Shown here in pieces: positions 33,230 to 46,400 of a DNA stretch of 64,000 bases (position 1 is its first letter; the number at the start of each line of letters is the position of its first letter). This DNA is from Dendrocalamus latiflorus (taxonomy: Eukaryota > Streptophyta > Magnoliopsida > Poales > Poaceae), in the NCBI GenBank assembly GCA_017311315.1, contig CM029671.1:19838565-19902564 (forward strand), in the 5' to 3' direction. Below the pieces are notes generated by a model. It saw nothing but the letters and a program-made list of their open reading frames with translations, did not search any database and was not told the origin of the DNA. Made by a program: the position numbers and the translations under genes.

Positions 33230-35220
33230 GCAAGGTAATCATTCTTGATTGATGGCAATAACGTAAATGGAAAGCTACGCCGGCTATGAAGAGTTCCTTT
33301 AGAAGCTGGCCACAGAAAAAAGAGTTCTGATTGATTGCTGACGAACTGTTCGAAGTGAAACAAAGTAAGGATGTCAAATGGGTACTTGGGAATTGGTATG
33401 TTCATGGTTGCCGAGGACAATATGAACTGTGGAATTTCATGTACTATGTACTATGTTCTGGACAGCACATGCCTATGCCGAGGACAATATGGACTGGCTA
33501 GGCCCGGTCACGAATTTCACAAAAAACAAACAGTTTTATTCCTGTAGAAATAGTAAACCATTTCCACAGGAAACAATTAAAAACAATGTGTGGCTCTAAA
33601 CAAAAAACAGGCACTTCATTCACAGGCGAGAACCTTTTCTTTTAATTTTCTGGAGCATCAGATATAAGGTGAGGGCAAACAAAAATGTGCACAAATCAGT
33701 AGACGGCCTTTTATTTTTAAAAAGGAATAATCTACTTATCATATTTTCAGGGGAAAAGAGAAAAAAAAAAATGGAAGGCAGCCTCATGATTGGTCTATGT
33801 AAGTTTTAAGGGACAAAAAAGGAAAAGCAAGTTGCGGAATAATTTATATGATTAGTCTGCGCTGCTCTTTTTCTTTTTCAAAAACATAATGTCAAATTGC
33901 CAACCTCCAAATAAGAGGAAGATTCCATGTTACTTTAACCATGCGAAATGCAAATGGTGCGGGTTACTTGAATAACTTTTGTTTGCAAGCCAAACCAACA
34001 GCTGTATCGTTCTTCGATTTTTCGGAGGATTTTCAGCCGGCCAATTAGAACAGATTTTTCCCAGATTCCTCATCTGGACCTCTCGCCGGGATTGAAATCG
34101 CATTGAATTTGGTTTTCTCCGTCCATATCATTATACAGGAGATGACTAATTACCACTCCTTTTGTTTTTTCACTTATTTTCCTAGAATCCGTACCGTTAA
34201 AAAGTTTGACCAACAAACAGATTTAAAATTATTTAAATTAACTATATAAAAATTATATCATTAAATTTATCTTAAAAATACTTTTGTAATATTACGATTT
34301 TATTATTACATCTTAATGTAAAGTTATAAAAAATAACAGTTAAAATCGAATGTCAAAAACCGTAAAAAAGTCAAATATAAAAAGAACAGAATAAGTAATA
34401 TTTCTCCATCCGTACAACAAAAACAGTCCAATTTACAAAATTAGGTCCTGATCAACTCGACTTCTGACTTATTTTTTACTATTCATAAGTTTCGTATTTT
34501 TCTGAGCTTTTGGCTTTTTGTTGAGCTTTTTTTGTCGGTTCTTTTTTCCCGTATTTGTTTGTATTATATGTAATGGGCAAACGTATTTTTTATATTTTTA
34601 AATTTAATTATGCTAAATAAGACTCTGTCAGCTACAGTGCTTTTTTCAGCCAGCTACAGTATTTTCAGCCATAAGTCATGAGCTTTTCAGCCGAACCGAT
34701 CACCACCTAAAACGATCATTTCTTTTGAATGATTTCGTCTTGATGTTTGTTTGACCGATTTGACCACTCAGCTAAACCAGATTGATTAATTATCAATTAA
34801 TGAAAGCTGTCCTACCTGATTAATTAATTTTCTAACTAAACCAATCAATGCCGGATTGCGACACCAAACGAAATGTACAACTGTTCACGTAAATAATACT
34901 ATCGATATTTTTTAAATTTAGCGATCAAACATTTATTTTTTTATAAATATAGCTCCTTTTTTTATCTACCGTGCCATCCGCATGTTAACTACCGTGCATG
35001 CTTAATTAGTACTAATCAGATTTAATTAGTATTAATCATATTTAATCAGCGTTAAATCAAGAAACTAATCGCTGCAGCAGTTGGAGAAGTGTAGCTCGAT
35101 ATGTGTTATCTACCGTCGCTAAATTTACAAAAATGGACATCTAACAGTAAATTTGGAGAAAGAAGAAGTAGCCGAAATATCTATGCGTACGACATTCCGA
35201 TAAAGCAGTAGCATTTGCTG
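33230..35220. other. Intergenic: 3' UTR of the gene upstream, then AT-rich MITE-like sequence
   Basis: 33230-33480 is likely 3' UTR and includes the duplicated phrase gccgaggacaatatg (33413 and 33477). 34130-34440 resembles a decayed Stowaway-like MITE with inverted tgactttttaacggt-type arms. 34446-34705 is an inverted copy of MITE family 1. 34870-35110 is AT-rich with repeated taattagta and no coding signal. The CK2 beta promoter should lie in the last few hundred bases. Confidence 0.5.
34446..34705 (-). mobile_element. MITE family 1, inverted copy
   Basis: Read on the minus strand it follows the two plus-strand copies at 40378-40660 and 55462-55745: an aaccnagctgaaa-type start, gccataagt, actgtagctg, cgtttgcccat, aaaaaagctcaaca and aaaaatacgaaac, in the same order. 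These are short AT-rich non-coding elements, probably hAT derived. Confidence 0.6.
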
Positions 35221-35440
35221 ATTCTCATTGTGGCCCTCCACTTTTCCACTCCCACCCCTCCTTCCCCTCAAAAACTCGCAGCGCCTCCCCCTCGTGCTCC
35301 TCTCCTCCCCTGCCTCCCCTAGCCTCCCCGCGCGAACCCTAACCCTAGCCCTCTACAATGGCGCTTCTCGTGTGAGAGGCCGGCCGACGCCGACGCCGAC
35401 GCAGTTGAAGGAGCATCGTGGGGGTAGCTGTCGCTGGGAG

Positions 35441-38400
35441 ATGTATAAGCAGGGAGGGGGAGGAGGGGCCAGGCTAGACCGGAAGCGCATCAGCGACGCG
35501 CTCGACAAGCACCTCGAGAAGGCGATCGCCGCGGCGGCCGCGTCGCCCTCGACGTCGAGGGGGTCGGCGGGTGGCCGCGACCACCACCGCCTCGTCGTGC
35601 CGTCCTCCGCGTCCTCCATCCCCAAGGGCCGCTGCTCCGAAGGTGACGTCACGCGACGCGATTCCCCCCCCCCCCCCCCACCCCCGTGACATGTCGTGTC
35701 GTGAGCCGTGGCCTGCCGAAATCCGTGGCTCGGTGGTGAGCTGCACTGACGTGGGCGCGGAGCTTCGTTGCTGGGGCTGTGTGGTGCGGTAGGAGGAAGT
35801 TGGTTTGCGGTTGGGTTACAGATGTGTTCGATGTGCTCTCTCCGATTGGGCTATTGGTATGCAGGTTTGAGTGGCTGTGGTTCAGATTTTTTTTGTTTAA
35901 TTTTTGACGTTGGCATGCAGGGAATGCTAGTGGGAGCTAAGTGAGAGGGGTTGGTTTTGCAAATGTCGGTTTTCGGATGTGTTGATGTGCTGTTATTTAC
36001 AATGGATTATTGGTACGTGCGTGGGTTTCCATTGTGAAGGTGGTAGAGATTTGCTGTGGGTTCGTGAATGGTAGGATAAGCTGTGGAGATGCTCTGTTTA
36101 CTGTGTTCTGAGGTGTCTTCAGGTTGAGAAGGTTGATTTGCTGTTGTATAAGCATGTAGAGTTGTCGGTTTGGTTAAGATATCTCGAAAGTGTTTGATGG
36201 TTGTGTTTTGTTGTTGCTTGGATGTTTGCAGATTCTGGTGTAGGAGTTTGTTGAGGAAGTGTTTGCTTGTTGGATTTCAACTACTGTCTGTTAGTCTGTT
36301 TGGTAAAGCATATGTTTGAAAGCAGCAGACTGGTTCATGTTTTGCAAAATCACATGCAATGTTTGGTTGATGTCCTTGAGTTTCAGTATGTAAACCTACC
36401 TTTCTTCACCATACCTTAAATGTTTCCTCCTATCAGGCGCTCAATATCGATCTTTTGTGCAATGTTAGATTATCAGCATTGCCTAACACATCTTCTATTG
36501 TTTTGATGTTATCTGCAAATGCAATAACCCACCTAACTTAAATCACTTCTGAGGCGAACAGAAAAATAATCCTCAAATTTGAGACATGTCTTGTTGAAGC
36601 AAAAATCTTTTAAACTCTTATGTGCCCACAGTGAGGTGTGCTGCCACCAAATGGCCCATAGGATCAGGAAAACCTTGTTTTTAGGCTTCATTAGTGTTTT
36701 TTAATGTTTGGCTCAGTTCCTTAGCTTTTTGCATGAATGCTAGGATTTGGGTGGAGGAATACATTGGTTTTAATGCTTCCATGCTATCGTGGTGCAGAGC
36801 TGAAATATAACTACTTATCAGAAATTTAATATGTAGAAATATTTGGGAGAATTAAACATGTTTTATTCCTACTGCTGTGCTCTTAAAGTGGGCCGCTCAA
36901 TGTTATCTCTTAAGTTTGATTCAATACAGGCATTCTTGGATTAGTGTATTGTTTGCTTAGAATGAGAATGCTAAAAGTTAAGAGAATATGTGCAGAATTG
37001 TTAGCTTGATATTTGCATGTTCTTTTGGAGTTCTTGTATTTACATGCCTTTGTATGATAATATAACATATCTACCTGTCATTAATTGCTTTATAATGCAG
37101 ACATTTTCAATTGTTCCTGGTTCTGCTTGCTGTAGCTGTTTCTAGTGTCAGTTAGATAAAGATTATTGCTAGCTATGCTTTATTTGAGTTTCTCCTAGGT
37201 ATCTTGTGTTTACATGCATGTTCTATTTGCATCATAATTCATAAACACTTGTGCATTGAGCCATTGACACTTCCATGCTTGACATTGCAGGGGAGTCTGA
37301 ATCTGACAGTGAAGCATCAGATGTTAGCGGTTCTGATGGAGAAGACACCTCATGGATTTCATGGTATTGCGGTTTAAGAGGGAATGAGTTCTTCTGTGAA
37401 GTCGATGACGATTACATACAAGATGACTTCAACCTTTGTGGGCTTAGCAGTCAAGTTCCATATTATGATTATGCTCTTGATCACATTTTAGATATCGAGT
37501 CTTCTCATGGTAAATGTTCTTCATATTTACTCATGCAAATAAAACCTCATGGTCGATGTATTTGACCAAGAAATGTTTGATGTATTTCTGCACTTGATCT
37601 GAACCAATGGTTGGATATGGTAAAACTGTATTGTTTGAAACTAGTATCTTGTATTGGTGCACTGCATTCTCTTTTCCAAACAAAGTTCGAGTTAGATTTT
37701 CGAAACAAAATGACCAACAAACAATTGTGTAGTTTCATCCATTATATTTATAACAACATTAGATGTTGCAGAATACCACCGCAACTAACAATTAAGTAGT
37801 TTTGCAAGAAAGCCTTGTTTGAAGATCACATGTGTCTTTTTTTTCTACTTGAATTGATCTCCATGAACGGCTTCTGTCTGTGTTGCAATGATAGCTGGTG
37901 CAGGTCTTTTAATCTTTTGTTTACTGTTAGTTGCTGCATGGTTGGTGTTTGCTTGTGCACCATGGATGACCATCTCTCTAGCACCTTGCAATCTGCACAG
38001 CTTCTCATAAACTAATGTATGGGGTACATGCTTTGCATGTTACCATGTTGCTCGTGTATAATGCCTCTTACCATTAGGCTATTAGCTTTGATTATATGTG
38101 ACAAGTTTAATTCCTATGATATGGAACATTTGTGTTTCTTTTATTCTTTGTGTCACTAATTTTGGTGCACAGAACGTTTGTTAAGAGTGATACCACCAAC
38201 AGGTTGATTAGGGTTCTATTTGTGGGTGCGATTTTGGTATTGAATAAAAGAATATTTTTTTCTCAATGCCTTCGAATTTTGTTCTTTACTGTAAACTTTA
38301 ACTAGGTTTTCCGTGGCAGTCAATGGTGTCATAGAAACTCTAATCATGTAGAGAAATCTATATCTGCAGTTTTAAATAACATCAGTGATTTAGCATGGCT

Positions 38401-39394
38401 TTTGTCAAGTGTCTTTATGCAGTAGCTCTCACTTTTGTCTTGGATATAGTATTTTGCACTTTCACTTTTTCATTGTTTACCCATGCTTTTGCTTATGTGA
38501 ATATGTAGGTGATATGTTCACTGAAGAACAAAATGAGCTAGTGGAATCAGCTGCAGAGATGTTGTATGGGCTGATTCATGCACGATACATTTTGACCAGT
38601 AAAGGGTTGGCTGCTATGGTACCTGCTCTGCTAAACCTTTCCTTGTTCACACTTACTGACATTGGTGAAGTTTGATTTATGATAACTCTTATTGACTGTT
38701 TTTGACAGCTGGAGAAGTATAAGAACTATGACTTTGGACGATGCCCACGAGTTTATTGCTGTGGCCAACCATGTCTACCAGTCGGCCAATCAGATATCCA
38801 CCGATCTAGTACTGTGAAGATATACTGCCCCAAGTGTGAAGACATCTACTATCCACGTTCCAAGTACCAAGGCAGTATCCTGACCACTCTCTTATTATAC
38901 TGTCTTATTGAGCGTGTTTTGTCCTCGAAAAACAAACGAGAGTGCCTTATAAATTTCATCCATTGCCTGGGATACCAGTTCTAATAATGTTGCATCGATA
39001 CTAAGCTGACACTTTTAGTGAGCTGCAAATATTTCTCACAAGTTCTAATAGTCACAGCACATATATCGATAGCCATGGAAACATCTTTGATCAGTAACAC
39101 TAAGCTCATAACCATTTAGTTATCTACATGTTTACATTTGCCCTCACTTGGTATTTTCAATGCCGAGATGTAAATATTGCTTAGTAGATGAAGGCCACTC
39201 TTCTGTGTTAGTGTGATACCATAGTTACAGAAAATTGCCTGCCGTTTTCTTGACAATGTCCAGACATTGACGGGGCGTACTTTGGGACAACACTCCCCCA
39301 TCTGTTCCTGATGACATACGAGCACCTCAAGCCTCAGAAGCCATCGCAGCGCTACGGCCCTCGCGTATTCGGCTTCAAGCTCCACAAGCCGTGA
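35441..39394 (+). CDS. CKB: Casein kinase II (CK2) regulatory beta subunit
   Basis: Regulatory subunit that dimerises through a zinc finger and docks two catalytic alpha subunits to form the CK2 Ser/Thr kinase, in nucleus and cytoplasm. Exons are 35441-35642, 37291-37509, 38509-38618, 38709-38874 and 39264-39394. All junctions keep frame and give 275 aa, the usual plant length. The plant-type basic/Ala/Ser N-terminus (MYKQGGGGGARLDRKRIS) precedes the acidic ESESDSEASD stretch and the conserved core (DTSWISWYCGLRGNEFFCEV, YALDHILDIES). The zinc-finger cysteines appear as CPRVYCCGQPC and YCPKC, and the C-terminus is RVFGFKLHKP. I chose the ATG at 35441 because family members begin there. An upstream in-frame ATG-like extension from 35228 has no family support. 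A run of 16 C lies 22 bp after the first donor site. Confidence 0.96.
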
Positions 39395-40370
39395 CACGGA
39401 GGAGACGGGAGTTTTGCAGGTCTAGAGGTCCCGGAAGACTATACTGTAAGAGTGCAATTGCCAGCAGACACCGCCCCAACCATGCGTGCTGCCGCATGCG
39501 TGTGCGCCTTGGCTGGTCTATTCAACATTTGATGTGTAGCTATGAGGACATCAATCAATGTTGTACCCTAATTCCAACTGTTCTGTACTCATTAGTAAAT
39601 CTGGACCTCTTAATCCAAAACTAGCCGCTGTTGTTTGTGCCTTGAAAATGTAGTGTCGTGCTGTCCCAAGCGTGCCAGGTATGGCTTAATTCATCTTGTG
39701 GGGTCACACAAGACTGATACTAGAATACGGGCAAACACTGTTAAATTTTTTTTGAACAGAGATATTGTTTTAGACGTATGGTTTGGGTATACAAAAATGC
39801 TATGATTGAATTTGTTGTGAAAATATATTTTTATAACATTGCACTTTTACAATTTTGGTGAAATATACGATAAAGGAATTTAGTGGTCGATGGAGTATCT
39901 TGTTGATTTTGTAAAGTTAAAAATGTTTTTTTTACCGGAGGGATTTAAAGATGCGCTTGCAAATATAGTATTTTGGTCGGTATGACGTGGTGCTTCAAAT
40001 ATCATACATGTAGCATGGAGGTAAGGTCCGGCCGTACTTGGTTTTGCCAGTAATGAACGATCTTGTACCAGCGCCTCTTCGTTCACGCTAACGTACAAAA
40101 GGCCGCAGACCCCGCGCGCGGCAACCGCAACGCGCACTGCATGATTCCGAACGTGAATCTGTTAAGTTCAGTTAATATCATCTTTTGTAATTTGCCCCGT
40201 CCGGCAAAGTTCAGAAAAACAATAGCAGTGAGTTCAGTCTCTCATGAGTGCTCTGTTGTGTGTTCTGTCTTTCATCTATCCACTTCTCGCGTGAGTAAAC
40301 AATTGTACGAGTGATTCTCTGGTCTTTGTGCAGCTATAATCTGTGACCCTGGTTCTGAAAACCGACATAT
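39395..40370. other. 3' UTR of CK2 beta and unassigned sequence
   Basis: 39395-39700 is presumably 3' UTR. The remainder to 40370 is AT-rich with no recognisable domain, repeat family or RNA gene. I see nothing further in it. Confidence 0.5.
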
Positions 40371-40377
40371 ATATATA

Positions 40378-40660
40378 GGTACCGCTTGGTTGGACTGAAA
40401 TACGTTAACTTATGGCCAAAATTGCACTGTAGCTGACTGAAATTACACTGTAACTGATGATGGCTTACTTGACGTAATTAAATTTTTTAAAAAAATTAAA
40501 AATAGAAAAATCAGGTTAGCCATCACCGACAATGCAAACAAATACGGAAAAAAGAACCGGCAAAAAAGCTCAAAAAAAACTAAAAAGCCAGAAAATGACA
40601 AAATTTAGAAATAGTGAAAAATAAACCAGAAACTCAAACCGAAATGAGCGGGACCATAGG
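40378..40660 (+). mobile_element. MITE family 1, copy 2
   Basis: It begins cgcttggttggactgaaa and ends accgaaatgagcgggacc. Internal blocks aaattgcactgtagctgact, ggcttacttgacgtaattaa and caaaaaagctcaaaaaaa match 55462-55745. Imperfect flanks ATAGGTAC and ATAGGTTA may be a decayed 8-bp duplication, which would fit hAT. Confidence 0.7.
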
Positions 40661-42850
40661 TTAGCTAGCGAGCGGGAGGGGGACCCATCCCTTGGTACAT
40701 ATGTAGGTTAGCTTCCTTCTTTTCCTTTTATACAATTCTTTGCTGCAAGCTGGTGGCCATGGAAGCTTAGATCTCGTGTGTATTGAGCACGTGTTGAGCA
40801 TTTTCGACTATTACAACAACTCTTCGACCACAACCGCTACAACTACGACCACGGCCGCTACGATTTATGACCAATAGCTCTACGACTACACAGTAACTTC
40901 ACGACTGCTACAGTAAACCTAAGACTGCAACAATACTCTACGACCGCTACAGTAAATCTACGACTGCAACAGTACTCTACGACTTCGACCATGAGCTACG
41001 ACTTACGACTTTCGTCCACAATGAACATGCTGGATTATTCAATGGTCTTCTTCCTCCATGACGTCGTCATGCAACTCGAGCAGCCTAGCTATTCTCCACA
41101 AATGATCCGTTGATCTCGACGAGAGGTACTCACTCCGTTATACCAATAAATTTCCCTTTGGCGATGGTGTCCATCACTGATCTGGCTGACACGTTGTCTA
41201 TCTGGTTACCAAGATTTATCACCAAGCTAACTTTGTTCGACTGATCAAGCCTCGGGGATTGTAGATACAAAAATCACTTGTTCCCGATGGCACCACAGTC
41301 GCCTTCGCCGGAAGCTCGCTTGTGTCGTAGTCTCGTAGATCCTCGCTCCTCGGTCCACTGCCTCGGCCTCCATTCTAGGAGGCCATCTTCCCAAGGCAAT
41401 GGAGGATATCTTCCCTACGCCGACTCAGGCCTCGTTTATTTTGGCTTGAGCTTCTGGAGTTTGTGAACTAGAGAAGGCCACTGTTCACCATGCCGAAATA
41501 GGTTCTCCCGAACGACTGCGCCTTCTTCGCCATGAAGTTCCTAGAATTTTACGATAGCAAAGGACATAAGATCCAAACTGCCATAGAGCTGGTAAACAGT
41601 CATTTCGTCTCTAACATACAGTAAATTGTATCGTAATATGTAGTAATTTTATGTTATGATGTATTTCTTTTGTATGCAAGAGAAGGGCAATGTATACAGG
41701 GTAGAGTACTATTCCACATGCTCTTCCACGCGCTCAACATTGTCAAGCCCTACCTCGTTATTCTAGAGAACCTTAGACCACGTGGCTCATCAGATTAGAT
41801 GTTGTGAGTTCCTTTCTGTATATTATGAAAAGTAATTTGTTACATAAATGACAGAAAAGTGTGTACACAACATGGTAAAACCATCAAAATAATCACTCTT
41901 CGAAGTAATCATCACCATCAGCCTTCTCCTCTCACACGGGTAGCAATGGCGGTGCGGCGGCTATGGGCGGCAGCAATGGCGCGGAGGCTACGAGCAAGGT
42001 AGCGCCGGACTGGGGCACCGTGCTCAACAGGCCATCAGTGGCCCATTGGGCTAAGTGTGCCCGGACCGACCCAACATGTCTCGACCCCTCTCTGTGTTGT
42101 GCCTAGGTCGGAGAGTAGGCATGTGGGCTAGCACGGTATGTCACATTAACTTATTCGGGCTTGCCATGCTATGGCTAATCGTGTGCTATTCGAGCCAGTG
42201 CTATACCGAGCGGCCCATTTGGCCAGAACTGGCCGTGCCAACCGAGCCTTAACATGCCTACTGCCGACCCATGAGGCATGGCCCCCACCTAGCCACCTAA
42301 CCATCCGGTCAACTCGTCCCCTAGCCCCCACCTCCTCTAGCGGTTTGGCCGCTCTGCCTCGCCCGCCATACCGGGCCGAGCCGATATAACTCATTTAGTC
42401 ATGGGCCAGACCAATAGTACCGTATTTTGGACCAACACGATTAGCCTGACTCATTTGGCCACCTCTAATCTTGCCCATTCACTGTGAGTCTTTGAGTGAA
42501 AACACGCGTCAACCTCCATTTCATGTAGATCATGAAACCACCGATGGACAATGGGGTATCGGGCATTCGTGTGCTTATGGCCCAAAGGTTCATAGCTTCC
42601 CCCCCAAAAAAAAGTTGCCCTAATTTGGGTTTGATTTCGAAACCGCAACTTGCATGCATCCCCATCAAAAACACCAATCCTTCGTTCCAGACATCAAAAC
42701 ATGCCTCAGAATATTGCTCTCCAAGCTATAAATCAACCCCACACTGACCCGCCGTTGGATCGCAGAACCATGCCAGAATTACACAATGACTAACAGATGC
42801 AATGAGCTCTCAATTTCCAACAATCACCACACGCTCTTGTTCAAATTAAG
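40661..42850. other. Intergenic, transposon-derived, with a possible Ulp1-like protease fragment
   Basis: 40790-41010 is a loose simple-sequence region built on ctacgactgcaacagta and related units. 41492-41590 translates to NDCAFFAMKFLEFYD, resembling the catalytic-Cys region of Ulp1-type peptidases carried by some plant MULE and CACTA elements. A stop codon precedes it and no other domain is found, so this is tentative. 42010-42440 has GGCCC-rich repeats similar to the ends of the hAT element at 25850-26766. I recognise no host gene. Confidence 0.35.
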
Positions 42851-43479
42851 GCGACATCACCTACATCAGTTGTGTGATATAAATATCACAACTATATAGA
42901 AAGCATACATAGTGTTCAAACAAGTATCTTGGCCATGTGCCAGAGATCCGAGAGGGTCGGCCACCCCACCTATAGCACCTCTATACAAAGCCAATCTACA
43001 GGCGTCTTTGTGATACCATGGAGGCAGGCGATAGCTGCTGCACATTTCACTTGGATGGCAGCACATCCTGGAGTATTCACATCATACCACTACAAGCCCC
43101 GTTTGCCTTCTATACAGGTGAAGGGATGTGGGTAGCGTCGTCAACCACTCTACTCTCTCAATGCACAAGTTAGCCACCTCTTGTTGTCAAGCCCCATTGT
43201 GAACTACCACAATGATATGTCGCAATCCTTGTGCTCCTTAGCACTGGTCGTTGGTCGATAGCCATAGCCATCTTGTACAAGCCTGTCCCAATAAATATCC
43301 GATATGTAGTGTGCCAAAATATGCTTGTGCTCATTGCTTGTAACTGATGCCTATGCACCATCACTTCTGCATAGTAGTGCAGAAAGGCACAACCAAGCTG
43401 CTGTGGGCCACGGATGCAATCCATCAAACTTACAAAATTTAATGCGGCTTCAGCCATTATATCACACAAGCTTTCCTGA

Positions 43480-46400
43480 TCACTGCGGAGGAGGTTGAAG
43501 GGACTGGGGCTGGGTGTTATAGTGAGCATATGATTGAGAGTAGAGGGGGTTCATCATGCTCTGCAAAACATTATGTTAGTTATGGTTGCAACAAATTTTC
43601 AGCCAGAGAAAGGAAACATTGAACACGAGGAAATAGATAAACCACCTGTGATTGAAGAGGGCCAGGAGCAGCCATTCCATAATGCATCTGAGACGACTCA
43701 TCTTGTGATGGATCATTGTATCCCGCTTGTGTAAACATTCCATGTGAACCATGGGCCATTGGATCCTGGATCATTCTAACAGGCTTAGTCAAGCGAGCAA
43801 AAACATGCACAAGGATAGGCATCAACAGATAAATTACTAGACGGAATGGTTATGAACTACAAAGGACAGACCTGAGATACAATGTCATTTGTTGCACCCA
43901 TATGGGAGTAACCTGGATGTGCATTTTGGTTCAAATAATTCCCAGGATATCCAGATTGGGGTCCTTGAGTATATTCAACACCATAACCTCCTTGAGAAGC
44001 CTGTATATGGCAGTTAGCGCTTTTATTAGAAGCCACTTTCCAGAGTAACAGTGAACTAAAACTTTGCATAATCTAATGTTGAATTGGTTTATGCAAATTA
44101 CAGAGCCATGGTGGAAACATATAAATCCAGAAACAGTTGTATTAAATATGGGATACAAACCTGAGTAGAAAAATCCACAATGTTGTATGCCATGTGAGAT
44201 CCTTGGCTCTTGAAATCATCGCCGAAGAAGTCCTAGTAACCAAGAAAACACATTCTGTCAAGGAGAGAACAATAAGATAGTAATGTCATGCATCATTCAT
44301 TACTAGTACCTGAGACATCCCACCAATGGAAAACCCATCGCGGAATGTTTGACTGAGACCATGAACAGGCATCTAATTTGGAAAGGCAAATGTTACTGTA
44401 GAACTATTGTTATTTTGTGTATTATAAATAAGATAGAAACAAGCAAACCTGTGTCATTAATCCAGTTTGGGACATTGGACCTCCACCAGAAGGCTGACTG
44501 CTCGGATTCTCCAGGCCAGGGAAGTTAAAAGTTGACCCTATGCCACCCATAGCTTGCTGAGAGTTCTGTTGATGAGCAGCAAGGTGGCCACCAATAGGAC
44601 CTCCAGTATTTGCACGAGGGGCCCCGAAGTTTCTATTCCCAGGTTGAGGCACTGGTGGAACTGCTCCAATGGGACCATGCAATGATCCACGGGTTGGAAT
44701 CGCGTACGGTTGAGAATGTGGAGCCCCAGGAAATGGAGGGAAGGGCATATGAGGTAAAGGATAGCCTGATGGATGCACACCAGGTTTATGACCAAATGGA
44801 ACAAAGGAATGTCCTGGGTTTGTGGGGGGGAAAAGAAGGGCGCATTAGAGAGGAAAAGGTAATATTAGACAAGTTAATAAAAAATGGAAAATATACATCA
44901 TAAAAATGTAACTGTATATACCTTTTCCCCTACCACTTCTCTTATCTGCCACAGGGCTTGAGCCCACAGCGGCAGAGCTAGCTCCATGCATAACACCTTG
45001 ACTACCACCCAGGAACAGTCTTCGATCATTGTAGATCTGCTCACCAAAATAACATCGACAAATTGGTAAAACGAAAAGAACCAGAATGCTTTCCAGTAGT
45101 TATCTGGAAGAACCGAAGAAGGCAACTCACCTTTTTTGGCTTTTGAAATTGCACCATACTCTGCTTTAAGTTGTTCAAAGGTCCTTCTACCAAGCATTCA
45201 TGCTCCTAAACACACAGCGATTATAATGTAAATGCTCCTAAATGCACAGCGATTATAATGTAAAATATTCGAAACACAACGTAGTTAGTAAAGACACTAA
45301 TATCCAGATTATACATTCCCTCTGATATACATATTCCAGCACTCCGCAATACAGTTCTAACAATTTGGATATAGGCCCAAAAAAAGGGACCAAACCAACT
45401 ACAAAGGATTTACACTGTTATTCTCACCCCCAAAATAAACAGCAACAAGAACTAAAATACTAATCATTTGCAACCAAACTTGTAAAACAAACATCATTCA
45501 TTATGTATTGAGGGATAGGTGTACCTTGTAATGTGTCAACAAGCTATTCCAAAGTGGCTGTTTGCTTAGAACTTTAGGATTGCCAAGAATGACTATACCA
45601 TACCGAGCACGGGTTAATGCAACATTTAACCTGCGTGGATCATTAAGAAACCCAATACCCTGAAAGAGAAAAGAAATTGGTATGTCACATCAATTTACAC
45701 GACCTGGCACACAACAGTTTGCTCACCAAGCATGAACAGAACACATACAAACGTCACTGTTCAGTTATTGCAGAGTATATATCGAACGTTCGGCGCAACA
45801 AAAATAAATGCATAGATGCTTCATACAAGAATATACTAAAGTCTTGGCAGCCTCAAGTGTAAACTTCTATGAGTTTCCAAAACATAAGTAGAAATTTTAC
45901 TAAATGGAATGCAAATTGCTATTGACAAATTGGCTGTGACCACTTGACCAGACAATAATTGAACTATTAAGCATTTGAAAGCATGTGGTATCGACACATA
46001 GAACAAAATAATTTTAAAGGAAGTGGCAAACTCTTCAACTTGCATTACATCTATAATGCGCACTGCATAAATTACCATAGTGCAATTCAAATATTGTCAA
46101 GAAAATTATTGGGCAAATCAAATAAAACAACAAAGAACCATACCTGGTGCTCATTGCTTCTAACACAAGACAGAATAATGTAATCTTTCTCTCTTCCCTG
46201 AAAGGAGTCAACACTTGCTACCTGAAATAAGTACAAATAATATAGCAACACAATTTCCAACATGAGGGGCCTAACATTATAATATACACATTTTATGGTT
46301 AACCTCAATTTCCTTGTAAAGTTGTTGGCGAAGAGAACCATTCCTTGACATATAATTTACAATATATGCCCTTTGTCCTTCATAAGGTGTGATAACTCCA

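Noticed and set aside
35228..35440. N-terminal extension of CK2 beta from an upstream start
   Set aside because: Low-complexity Pro/Leu text with no family support. The ATG at 35441 gives the conserved plant N-terminus and normal length.
42146..42394. Opposing 72-82-aa open frames
   Set aside because: GC-rich GGCCC repeat sequence of probable transposon origin leaves both strands open. No domain or codon signal.
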